A program made the position numbers and the translations under genes. From an uncultured Bacteroidales bacterium (GTDB lineage: Bacteria > Bacteroidota > Bacteroidia > Bacteroidales > Muribaculaceae), in NCBI GenBank assembly GCA_900549375.1, contig URNY01000065.1, forward strand, positions 1-14,368: a stretch of 14,368 nt of DNA, written 5' to 3'. Under the pieces are notes generated by a model that worked only from the letters and a program-made list of their open reading frames with translations, was not told the origin of the DNA and did no database searches. The stretch's first letter is position 1, and each line of letters opens with the position of its first letter. Below, piece after piece: positions 1-6,157 of this stretch.

Positions 1-43
1 TCTGCGCAAAAATCGCCGCCCCTACGACCCCGAAATTTTAAGG

Positions 44-54
44 AACAGAGTCTA
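44..54 (+). repeat. Copy 1 of the AACAGAGTCTA motif
   Basis: The 11-base sequence AACAGAGTCTA lies 11 bases upstream of the start codon at 66. It recurs at 11482-11494 (+) and 12856-12868 (-), and its core AGAGTCTA also occurs at 8529-8536. All copies are outside genes. Here it runs into a small perfect palindrome, AGTCTAAGACT (49-59). The function is unknown and chance recurrence is possible. Confidence 0.3.
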
Positions 55-65
55 AGACTGCTGAT

Positions 66-725
66 ATGAGTTATTTAAGGAAGATCCGTGATGTGGAAAG
101 TTATATCGAGCGGTTGCGGGTGTTCTTAAATGACAAATTGTTGCGATTTAATCCATATTTGATTGAGAACGGAAAATTGCTCGAAGGCATCGGCAAGATG
201 CGGTGGCGGGGAATGTATTCACTCACCCAGATGGTGATACTGAAATTTCTGGATGTTCAAAAGCTGAACGACAGTGAATTCTCTCAGGAAAAAGTAATTT
301 ACACCATAGGGGATTCAGCGGAGGAAATTACGGAACACATGTCCGCTTTTACCTGCAAAAGAACTGCTGCTGATTCCCTGCAACAGATGCGGTCAACAAT
401 AAACAACCGGCCGATAACGCAAACCTGCCAGGTACATTCCCTTATCGGGAAGCGCGTATTTGTAAGCCGTAATGTCACTACAATTACGCCAGGCGGAAGC
501 TTCGGCAAAGCCATGCGGATGCATCGACTGAAAGGGAACCCGGAAGAAGACGCCGCTATCATCCGCGAAGCCGCGGTAGCGGCCAAACTCGAAATGCTGG
601 AGCGGCTTCTTGCCTATCCCCATGCGAACATCTACCTTGACGGGGAACCGTCGGTCCCCGCCGATATCCGCACGCCCATCCGCGCATTGATGACCGAAAT
701 CGCCGCCTTCCCCAAAGCAAGGTAA
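66..725 (+). CDS. Hypothetical protein, 219 residues, unrecognised
   Basis: I do not recognise this protein. It begins MSYLRKIRDVESYIERL and shows no signal peptide or membrane segment. Residues 1-45 look helical and charged. Residues 165-185 are an Ala/Glu-rich helix, and the C-terminus is IRALMTEIAAFPKAR. In the second half, third codon positions are strongly G/C biased, as expected of a real gene here, which supports the frame. The first half is more AT-rich, so base composition changes at about codon 140. There is no convincing ribosome binding site at the ATG. The gene converges on the YdbT-like gene, with 54 bases between stop codons. It could be a native gene with a variable N-terminal half or a recombined chimera. 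Existence is moderately sure; function is unknown. Confidence 0.55.
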   Translation: MSYLRKIRDVESYIERLRVFLNDKLLRFNPYLIENGKLLEGIGKMRWRGMYSLTQMVILKFLDVQKLNDSEFSQEKVIYTIGDSAEEITEHMSAFTCKRTAADSLQQMRSTINNRPITQTCQVHSLIGKRVFVSRNVTTITPGGSFGKAMRMHRLKGNPEEDAAIIREAAVAAKLEMLERLLAYPHANIYLDGEPSVPADIRTPIRALMTEIAAFPKAR

Positions 726-779
726 GTCATCGTCCACAACCCAATTGAGTGTATCTGATCCTGCCATTGTGCAATATCT

Positions 780-2262
780 CTATTGTGTAATAGAGTCAAT
801 TAGCTGTGGGGTGAGGAGGCGGTTGAGGATGGCGAGGGCGGCGGGATGGCGGAGGGAGGGGATGGCGACGGTGCCGGCGTTGGTGGAGATTCGGAGAGTG
901 ACGCGGCGGGTGTAGCGGGTGAGGGGTGTGCTCGCGATGCCGGCGGATTGGATGTCGCGGTAGCGGATGTATTCACGAATCGTGGCTATGTTGCCGCGGT
1001 TTATCCGGATGTGTGTGTCGCTCAATTCGATACTGCTATGTTTCCATGCCATCACGGCGCGCACGGCGGCTATGGCGATGTAGCACTATAATGTCCGTGA
1101 AGTGTATGATGACGATGACGGCTGCAACGGCAAGCAGCAGTTGCGGGATGAACCGACGCCACATCAGTCCGATGCCGGATGCGGCCGCGAGTAGGGGAGT
1201 GTCGCTCTTTTCGCGATTGTCGCCGAGCCACCATGCGAGCATTTCAGAGCCGAGATCGGTTCCATAAATGCGTATATCGCTTTCTTCATCTTTGTCGGTG
1301 GCATTCACGGCCTGATGCAGGGAAATGGTCTGGCAATCGGCGATCTTTTCGAGCGGGTTCTGCTTGATTGTCAGTACGGTGGTTTTATCGCGGGTGAGGC
1401 GGCAGGTGAATTTCGAGATGAGACCTGATTCGATCGTGAGCCGATTATGGGCCAGAGCAAGCGACATGTCGCCGTAGCGCAGGGCGATTTTGCCGGTCCA
1501 GAGCGCCATCACTATCAGATATATCGCCAACAGTATGCCGATGAACTGCCAGGCTGTCGGCATCAGTCCGCCGGCATGGGCATCTATATAATCTATGACG
1601 CGGGTGGTGGCGTCTTCATCAAGTTGGCCGATTTTGCCGAACAGCGCGAAGGCTATGGTGGCAAGCACGGCGAAACCCTTGAGATGGTTCTGACAGAGTG
1701 CGCCTTTCAGTATTTTGAGATTGCTGACGCGTTTCGTTTCATCTCTCACCGGTGGAGGCGGCGCGGTTATGGCTTCTGCTCCGTTCGACATTAGACCGGC
1801 GGTCTCCCCGCGGTCGACACTTTCCAAGAGCTTCTGCCAGTCGGCTTCATCAAGTATCAGCTCCACCTCACGGTCATCGCTCGCAAGAGTGTCGAAAGCC
1901 ACTCCGTGCATGTCTAAAAGCCTGTAAACGAGGCCGCTTTTTGTGCGCAGACTGTGGACACGGGAAAGTGGTATGCTGACGGTCTCCCTCTTTGCTACGC
2001 CATGGGTATAAATCAGTTTGTCGCCTTCGATATGGAATTTGCGGAAATAATATCTTGCGAACGCAACCGCAAGGGAATACACGAGTATAATGCCTGCCGC
2101 GAATGCGACTTTCCGGAACGGGCTGCCATCGGAATCGCTGCTTTCGTAGAAGAGATAGACTATCGCTACAAATGTAACGCCGATAATCTCTCTGAAGGAT
2201 TTCAGAAACATTATCAGGAACGCGCCGGGGCTCATCCGCCGTGGAGTGGAGAAGTCAGTCAT
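780..2262 (-). pseudogene. ydbT: YdbT-like membrane protein with bacterial PH domains, frameshifted
   Basis: This is a multi-pass membrane protein of the YdbT type, with bPH2 domains alternating with transmembrane pairs. The first frame (2262 to 1036, 408 residues) has hydrophobic segments near residues 25-42, 53-72, 195-215 and 238-258, and a last one near 370-392. A first PH domain follows FARYYFRKFHIEGDKLIYTHG and a second follows the fourth helix. That frame ends in an atypical Arg-rich tail (HRHSRRARRDGMET). The lost C-terminal PH domain continues in another frame down to 780 (HSSIELSDTHIRINRG onward). Skipping one base near 1080 joins the frames as VL-IAIAAVRAVMAWKHSS, restoring a continuous last helix and a protein of about 490 residues, the usual family size. 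The start codon overlaps the YdbS-like stop by 8 bases, suggesting translational coupling. The shift may be a real inactivating mutation or an assembly error; no slippery heptamer is visible. The family's role is poorly known. Confidence 0.85.
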
Positions 2263-2773
2263 TGTCGGTGTCGGCTTTGTTGATGAGCAATGATTTAAGC
2301 TGTTCGGCCTTCTCGAGGGTGAGTCCGGGGACTGTCAGCTGGTTCATGGCCGACTGCGATCCGTTGATTACATCGACATAATAGAGCTTGAAGATGCGGC
2401 TCACCGGATTCATGCGTATGCTCACCTGCTGGATCTTGCAGAAGGGTACGGTGGTTATGGACGTGAAGAATATTCCCGAGCGGTAAGATATATCCCGCTC
2501 TCGAAGTGCGAAACCTTTGAAATCATAGATTTTGCGAGTAAACGCCAGATTCACGGCGAAGGCAACAGCCAACACGGCGTCGGCTATCAGTGCCGGAAGC
2601 CACGTATCCCAGAATGCAGGTATCAGCAGAATGGCACCCATCAAAATGATATATACGCATATTATCCGTATCGCCACCACCTTCAAGTAGCTTCGTTCCA
2701 CCGGCGCGAAGCTGAGATCCTCAATCGGCTGAATATCTTCCGCCCATATCTGTCTGTTTGTCGCATTATCCAT
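2255..2773 (-). CDS. ydbS: YdbS-like PH domain membrane protein
   Basis: This 172-residue membrane protein is of the YdbS type. A short cytoplasmic N-terminus (residues 1-30) is followed by two transmembrane helices (about 31-53 and 58-78) and then a single bPH2 domain (about 80-165) that includes RKIYDFKGFALRERDISYRSG and VPFCKIQQVSIRMNP. Family members normally sit directly upstream of a YdbT partner, as here: the stop overlaps the next start in ATGACTGA. In other bacteria such pairs are thought to act at the cytoplasmic membrane, and some confer antimicrobial-peptide or bacteriocin resistance; the function here is inferred at best. The ATG is the only reasonable start, because the next Met lies inside the first helix. 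A consensus promoter sits so close that the mRNA should be leaderless or nearly so. The partner is frameshifted, so the pair may not be functional. Confidence 0.88.
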   Translation of the reverse strand: MDNATNRQIWAEDIQPIEDLSFAPVERSYLKVVAIRIICVYIILMGAILLIPAFWDTWLPALIADAVLAVAFAVNLAFTRKIYDFKGFALRERDISYRSGIFFTSITTVPFCKIQQVSIRMNPVSRIFKLYYVDVINGSQSAMNQLTVPGLTLEKAEQLKSLLINKADTDND

Positions 2774-2777
2774 ACGA

Positions 2778-2808
2778 CAAAAGTAGCAAAAAATTACCGT
2801 CCGGCAAA
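2778..2808 (-). promoter_or_regulatory. Bacteroidota consensus promoter of the ydbS-ydbT pair
   Basis: On the minus strand TTTG (2808-2805) is followed by exactly 19 bases and then TACTTTTG (2785-2778). This is a perfect match to the Bacteroidota primary sigma consensus TTTG-N19-TAnnTTTG. The -7 box ends four bases before the ydbS ATG, so transcription should start at or next to the start codon. The -35-equivalent lies just past the DUF488 stop codon, so the PH-domain pair is a separate transcription unit from the genes upstream. Confidence 0.8.
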
Positions 2809-2814
2809 AAACGG

Positions 2815-3180
2815 TTATCGCTTATTCAGAATTGTGTTGCATAAAGATTGCAACACGGTTGCCTCGTTGTGGATTGTATCGCGTGAAGCAAAGACTAAAG
2901 TTACAACGGGGTGTGAGCCAACAGTTTTCAGGAACTCGCTGAACGCCGGGTTTTCATTCAGTTCGGTTTTATAACGCGATTCAAATGCCGACCATCGGTT
3001 GGCCGGATCTGCGTGAAACCATTCGCGAAGTTCGTTGGAAGGAGCGATCTCCTTGGCCCATAGGGGGCAAGCAAGACGCGCATGTGTCAAGCCGCGGGGC
3101 CACAGTCTGTCGACTAAAACCCTGTAGCCATCGGATGCTTCGGGCGCTTCGTAGGCGCGTTTTGTCTTGATTTCTATCAT
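2815..3180 (-). CDS. DUF488 family protein
   Basis: This 121-residue protein is of the DUF488 family, recognised by GYRVLVDRLWPRGLTH (residues about 18-33), AKEIAPSNELREWFHADP (about 41-58), the segment RWSAFESRYKTEL, and the C-terminal VTLVFASRDTIHNEATVL (about 92-109). The length matches the family's usual 115-125 residues. I start at the ATG at 3180 (MIEIKTKRAYEAP), because GAGGAG lies nine bases upstream and family alignments begin here. The frame stays open upstream to a TTG at 3264, but that extension is not family-like. The biochemical role is not established. It is the third gene of the block after tag and the helical-repeat gene, with an 80-base gap upstream. Confidence 0.9.
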   Translation of the reverse strand: MIEIKTKRAYEAPEASDGYRVLVDRLWPRGLTHARLACPLWAKEIAPSNELREWFHADPANRWSAFESRYKTELNENPAFSEFLKTVGSHPVVTLVFASRDTIHNEATVLQSLCNTILNKR

Positions 3181-3260
3181 TCTTAGATTCTCCTCATCAC
3201 TACAACGCGTGCGGACATCACATGGTTGAAGAGCCTTGGGAATATCGCATTGAAAATGAA

Positions 3261-3806
3261 TCAACGTGATTTGACTTTTCTAATTTGTTTTTCCGTCTGT
3301 CGCAATGCGCTTTGAAGTCCGGGAGAAAGGTGCTGCATCCGTAGCAATTCAAGATGCAACTCAAGTTCGGCGATCAGCTCAGGAAAGTTCTTGCACATTT
3401 TAAAGGCCGCGTACAGGCTGAAACACCTTACGGCGTATGGTTCGCATTCGGAATTGATTTTCGACAAACAATAATCGAGAAAATCGCTTCTTATATTGTC
3501 TGCCTCATAGTCTTGGTCACGCAAAATTTGCAGTAGCATACGCTTCTTAGCCACATCGCTTTCTTTAAGCAACATATCAATCATTTCATCGCGCAATGAA
3601 ACGAGCCATTCGGAATCGGCATCGGGAAGATGCGACATAACCCATAAGGCATTTACACCGGTGCGTCTGTCGTCGGAGCTGACAGATCGCCACAACTTTG
3701 ATAAAAATTCCCTGTTCCCGGATATTTCTTCCGTGATTGTCCTAATCTCTGTCAGTGATATCTTATCCTGCAGAGTATTTTCAAGCTTTACAATCTGAGT
3801 TGTCAT
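3261..3806 (-). CDS. Helical (HEAT/ARM-like) repeat protein of unknown function
   Basis: This 181-residue soluble protein is probably all-helical. Segments such as RRTGVNALWVMSHLPD, LVSLRDEMIDMLLKES, VAKKRMLLQILRDQDY and YAVRCFSLYAAFKMCKNFPE form successive amphipathic helices of about 20 residues, like HEAT or ARM repeats. I see no catalytic motif. The start codon lies inside the 3' end of tag (26-base overlap), so translation is probably coupled to tag. HEAT-like folds also occur in the AlkD-type DNA glycosylases, which makes the pairing with tag suggestive, but I see none of AlkD's recognisable sequence, and the protein is shorter than AlkD. A binding or scaffold role is the safer guess. 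The frame is real because of its length, overlap and codon use; the repeat assignment is by eye. Confidence 0.75.
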   Translation of the reverse strand: MTTQIVKLENTLQDKISLTEIRTITEEISGNREFLSKLWRSVSSDDRRTGVNALWVMSHLPDADSEWLVSLRDEMIDMLLKESDVAKKRMLLQILRDQDYEADNIRSDFLDYCLSKINSECEPYAVRCFSLYAAFKMCKNFPELIAELELHLELLRMQHLSPGLQSALRQTEKQIRKVKSR

Positions 3807-4359
3807 GATGCATAAAGCAATCGGGCATGTGCGAATTGAAAATGCCTATTGATTGGAGGAAAGCGTGGATGATGGTGGAGCCTACGAACCGCATACCCCG
3901 TTTGCGGAGGTCCTTGGAAATAGCATCGGAAATCGGTGAAGTGGTGGAGGTATGGTCGAGGATTGGTTCTTCGGGACAGAAGCGCGACAGGTAGGCGTCG
4001 AAAGAGCCTAATTCTTCCTGTATGGTTTTGAATACGGCCGTATTGGCAATAGCGGCCTTGATCTTCGCCCGGTTGCGTATTATTCCCGGGTTGGACATGA
4101 GTTCCTCGATCTTGGCATCATCGTAAGCAAGAATCCGGTCGCGGTCGAAGCCGTCGAAAGCCTTGCGGAAAGCCTCTCTCTTGTTGAGAACGCACTCCCA
4201 CGAGAGTCCCGCCTGAAAAGATTCGAGAATGAGCAGTTCGAGCAAACGCGCGTCATCATGCAGCGGGCGCCCCCATTCTTCATCATGATATTTGATATAT
4301 AGCGGATTCGTCGGATTCGCCCAGAAGCACCGCTTCACATTTTCTTTACCTTTATCCAT
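3781..4359 (-). CDS. tag: DNA-3-methyladenine glycosylase I
   Basis: This enzyme removes 3-methyladenine from alkylated DNA, the first step of base excision repair in the cytoplasm. The 192 residues align along their whole length with E. coli Tag: RCFWANP, YIKYHDEEWG, LESFQAGLSWECVL, GIIRNRAKIKAAIANT, and RKRGMRFVGSTIIHAFLQSIG. The four zinc ligands of the family are present as Cys11, His25, His177 and Cys181. Glu46 and Trp54 correspond to the base-recognition Glu and Trp of the E. coli enzyme. The start MDKGKENVKRCFW leaves a short N-terminal extension before the conserved RCxW. It is the first gene of the minus-strand block and overlaps the helical-repeat gene by 26 bases. I could not find a clear promoter upstream. 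The hairpin repeats begin about 25 bases upstream of its start. Confidence 0.96.
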   Translation of the reverse strand: MDKGKENVKRCFWANPTNPLYIKYHDEEWGRPLHDDARLLELLILESFQAGLSWECVLNKREAFRKAFDGFDRDRILAYDDAKIEELMSNPGIIRNRAKIKAAIANTAVFKTIQEELGSFDAYLSRFCPEEPILDHTSTTSPISDAISKDLRKRGMRFVGSTIIHAFLQSIGIFNSHMPDCFMHHDNSDCKA

Positions 4360-4385
4360 GTATTTTGATTCCGCTTTTTAAGTGC

Positions 4386-4540
4386 AGTCGCTCCGCGACT
4401 AAGGAGAGGGGAATGATTATCTATCCGCGCACAGCTTCGTCCTATCGTCCTAAGCAGTACGCGGTTAAGAGGCCGTGTGGTCGCTCCGCGACTCTATTGA
4501 TCGGTTGCACGGTTAAGAGGCCGCGTAGTCGCTCCGCGAC
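4386..4540. repeat. REP-like hairpin repeats (three copies of GTCGCTCCGCGAC)
   Basis: The 13-base GTCGCTCCGCGAC, able to fold as a 5-bp stem (GTCGC/GCGAC) with a TCC loop, occurs at 4387-4399, 4480-4492 and 4528-4540. Copies 2 and 3 belong to a longer unit that begins CGGTTAAGAGGCCG (4462 and 4510), so those units are spaced 48 bases apart. Copy 1 lacks the leader and is 93 bases from copy 2. This resembles repetitive extragenic palindromic sequence rather than CRISPR, because the intervals are not spacer-like. The hairpins could affect the 5' end of tag mRNA or mark an insertion-prone site. Confidence 0.75.
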
Positions 4541-4738
4541 ATTGTTGGCTTGGCAAAAATAAGAATAATCTATGAATCGGGCAATTTTTATAGATATTTG
4601 TGCAGCCAGCGGAGCATCTCTGAAACATTTTAGAATGCCGCCGGAGAACTAATTGTTCGAGAGGTGGCGGGATTAGTGATATAATTAGTTATCCGACGCT
4701 ATTCTTCTTGAGAATTTCAAAGTTCTTATTATTTAATT

Positions 4739-4769
4739 TTTGAGTTCTGCTTAAAAATAATTATCTTTA
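4739..4769 (+). promoter_or_regulatory. Bacteroidota-type promoter of the KilA-N gene
   Basis: TTTG (4739-4742) is followed by 19 bases and TATCTTTA (4762-4769), which matches TAnnTTTG except for the final A. The spacing is exactly canonical. Transcription should start near 4776, giving a leader of about 30 bases before the ATG at 4807. Confidence 0.6.
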
Positions 4770-4806
4770 TACTCTGTTCTTTCGTTTCAATACATAAGAT
4801 GGCTTT

Positions 4807-5610
4807 ATGGCGAAAATAACGGTTCTCGATACTGAAATCAGTATCGTTCAATATAATGATGAGGATTATATCAGTCTTACAGACATGGCTCGCAGCCAAA
4901 TGCAGGAGCATATAATCTTTCGTTGGTTAAGTCTTAAAAGTACTTTAGAGTATCTCGGCGAATGGGAAATGTTGTATAATCCAGATTTTAATTGTACCGA
5001 ATTCGGTACAATTAAAAATGCGGCAGGTAGCAATAATTTTGTGCTTTCTGTCAAAACATGGATAGAAAGCACTAATGCTATCGGAATTCGATCAAAGCCA
5101 GGACGATATGGAGGAACATTTGCTCACCGGGATATCGCCTATCACTTCGGGATGTGGATAGCTCCCAAATTCCAATTGCTTCTTGTAAAAGAATATCAAA
5201 GACTTAAATCGGAAGAACAAAAACAACTCGGTTGGTCTGCCAAGAGGGAACTTGCCAAAATTAATTATCGTATTCATACCGATGCGATCAAGCATAATCT
5301 AATTCCCCCGGAAGTTACAAAAGCTCAGGCGAATATTATTTATGCCAATGAGGCAGATGTGTTGAATGTAGCTATGTTCGGAATGACCTCCAAACAATGG
5401 CGTGAAGTTAACCCTGAACTGAAGGGGAATATTCGTGATTATGCTTCCATTAACGAACTTATTTGCCTTTCCAACATGGAGAATCTGAATGCAGTTTTTA
5501 TAGAGAATGGAATGTCGCAACAGGAAAGATTGATAAAACTCAATCAAATTGCAATCCATCAGATGAGTATTCTCGAGAATGAAGGAGATGGTAAAAAACT
5601 ATTAAAATAA
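4807..5610 (+). CDS. KilA-N domain-containing protein
   Basis: This 267-residue protein has an N-terminal KilA-N domain (about residues 10-137): DYISLTDMARSQMQEHI, FRWLSLKSTLEYLGEWE, a variable central insert, GRYGGTFAHRDIAYHFGMW, then IAPKFQLLLVKEYQRLKSEE. KilA-N is a putative DNA-binding domain common in phage, virus and mobile-element proteins. Residues 138-260 form a second helical region (KRELAKINYRIHTDAIKHN, IYANEADVLNVAMFG, MSQQERLIKLNQIAIHQM) common in Bacteroidota copies; its function is unknown. Codon use is clearly AT-richer than in the neighbours, suggesting recent transfer. No other phage or integrase gene is nearby. A good promoter precedes it, and the GNAT gene follows after 46 bases. 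Family assignment is secure; its target is not known. Confidence 0.9.
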   Translation: MAKITVLDTEISIVQYNDEDYISLTDMARSQMQEHIIFRWLSLKSTLEYLGEWEMLYNPDFNCTEFGTIKNAAGSNNFVLSVKTWIESTNAIGIRSKPGRYGGTFAHRDIAYHFGMWIAPKFQLLLVKEYQRLKSEEQKQLGWSAKRELAKINYRIHTDAIKHNLIPPEVTKAQANIIYANEADVLNVAMFGMTSKQWREVNPELKGNIRDYASINELICLSNMENLNAVFIENGMSQQERLIKLNQIAIHQMSILENEGDGKKLLK

Positions 5611-5656
5611 TCATGCTCAAGGGACAGATTATAGATAAGTGAAAAATAGTGTGTGA

Positions 5657-6157
5657 ATGATCAGGATTCGAAGAAGCAATAGGAAGGATATCGATGCCAT
5701 CATGGAGTGCTACGAAACGGCACGGCAATATATGAGGGCCAATGGAAACGCCAGCCAGTGGGTCAACGGCTATCCGTCGCGTGAGCTTGTTGAAAGCGAT
5801 ATAGCCTCAGGCGCGGGTTATGTCGGTGAAGACGAGGGAGGACGCCCGGTTATGGCGTTCGCCTTTATCATCGGCGACGACCCTACTTATGCCGATATCC
5901 GCGATGGAGAATGGCTTGACCGGCGACCATATGGCACAATCCACTGTCTCGGGTCCAACGGACGGCAACGCGGCGTGCTCAGGGCTTGCGTTTCCTTCTG
6001 TTTAGGGAAAATCGACAATATCAGACTCGATACCCATGCCGACAACCTCACGATGCAGCGCGGCGTCGAGGCTTTGGGTTTCGCGAAATGCGGAATCATC
6101 TTCTGTCAGGACGGCACGCCAAGGATAGCTTACCAACTTTCAAATCGCAAATCATGA
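5657..6157 (+). CDS. GNAT family N-acetyltransferase
   Basis: This 166-residue protein is of the GNAT acetyltransferase fold, transferring an acetyl group from acetyl-CoA to an unidentified amine. Visible landmarks are IRRSNRKDIDAIMECYETAR at the N-terminus, the beta strand VMAFAFIIGDD with a variable loop after it, the acetyl-CoA loop region IHCLGSNGRQRGVLRACVSF (about 105-124), and the C-terminal NIRLDTHADNLTMQRGVEAL with GFAKCGIIF (about 131-160). The pyrophosphate-binding loop departs from the usual Q/RxxGxG/A, as in other members of this RIDTH-DN subgroup. The stop overlaps the start of the next gene in ATGA, so the two are probably co-translated. Its base composition matches the region, unlike the KilA-N gene before it. 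The substrate cannot be inferred. Confidence 0.88.
   Translation: MIRIRRSNRKDIDAIMECYETARQYMRANGNASQWVNGYPSRELVESDIASGAGYVGEDEGGRPVMAFAFIIGDDPTYADIRDGEWLDRRPYGTIHCLGSNGRQRGVLRACVSFCLGKIDNIRLDTHADNLTMQRGVEALGFAKCGIIFCQDGTPRIAYQLSNRKS

Larger units (their letters stand above)
4360..4806. other. Divergent intergenic region between tag and the KilA-N gene
   Basis: This stretch of about 450 bases separates divergent genes and holds three hairpin repeats (4386-4540) and a promoter for the KilA-N gene (4739-4769). The part from 4541 to 4738 is AT-rich, and I see no gene, RNA or strong hairpin in it. A 65-codon open frame (4365-4562) mostly translates the repeats into recurring RSAT peptides and is judged spurious. 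A near match to the AACAGAGTCTATA motif (AACAGAGTATA, minus strand, 4778-4768) lies just past the predicted -7 box. Confidence 0.6.

Noticed and set aside
2..55. Possible end of a gene entering from the left edge (plus strand, 17 codons ending at a TAA)
   Set aside because: All three plus frames are open for 13 or more codons here, so nothing distinguishes a real gene end from chance.
3181..3264. 28-residue N-terminal extension of the DUF488 protein from a TTG codon
   Set aside because: The ATG at 3180 has a GAGGAG site at good spacing and begins where family members begin. The extension is not family-like.
4386..4540. Possible CRISPR array from the three regularly similar units
   Set aside because: There are only three short copies, unequal spacing, no spacer-sized unique intervals and no cas genes.
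4365..4562. 65-codon plus-strand open frame upstream of the KilA-N gene
   Set aside because: It mostly translates the hairpin repeats into recurring RSAT peptides, lacks codon bias and matches no protein pattern. The repeat explains it.
5986..6153. Upstream extension of the BNR_4 protein frame
   Set aside because: It lies within the GNAT gene in another frame, and starting at 6154 gives a clean signal peptide and an ATGA stop/start overlap.
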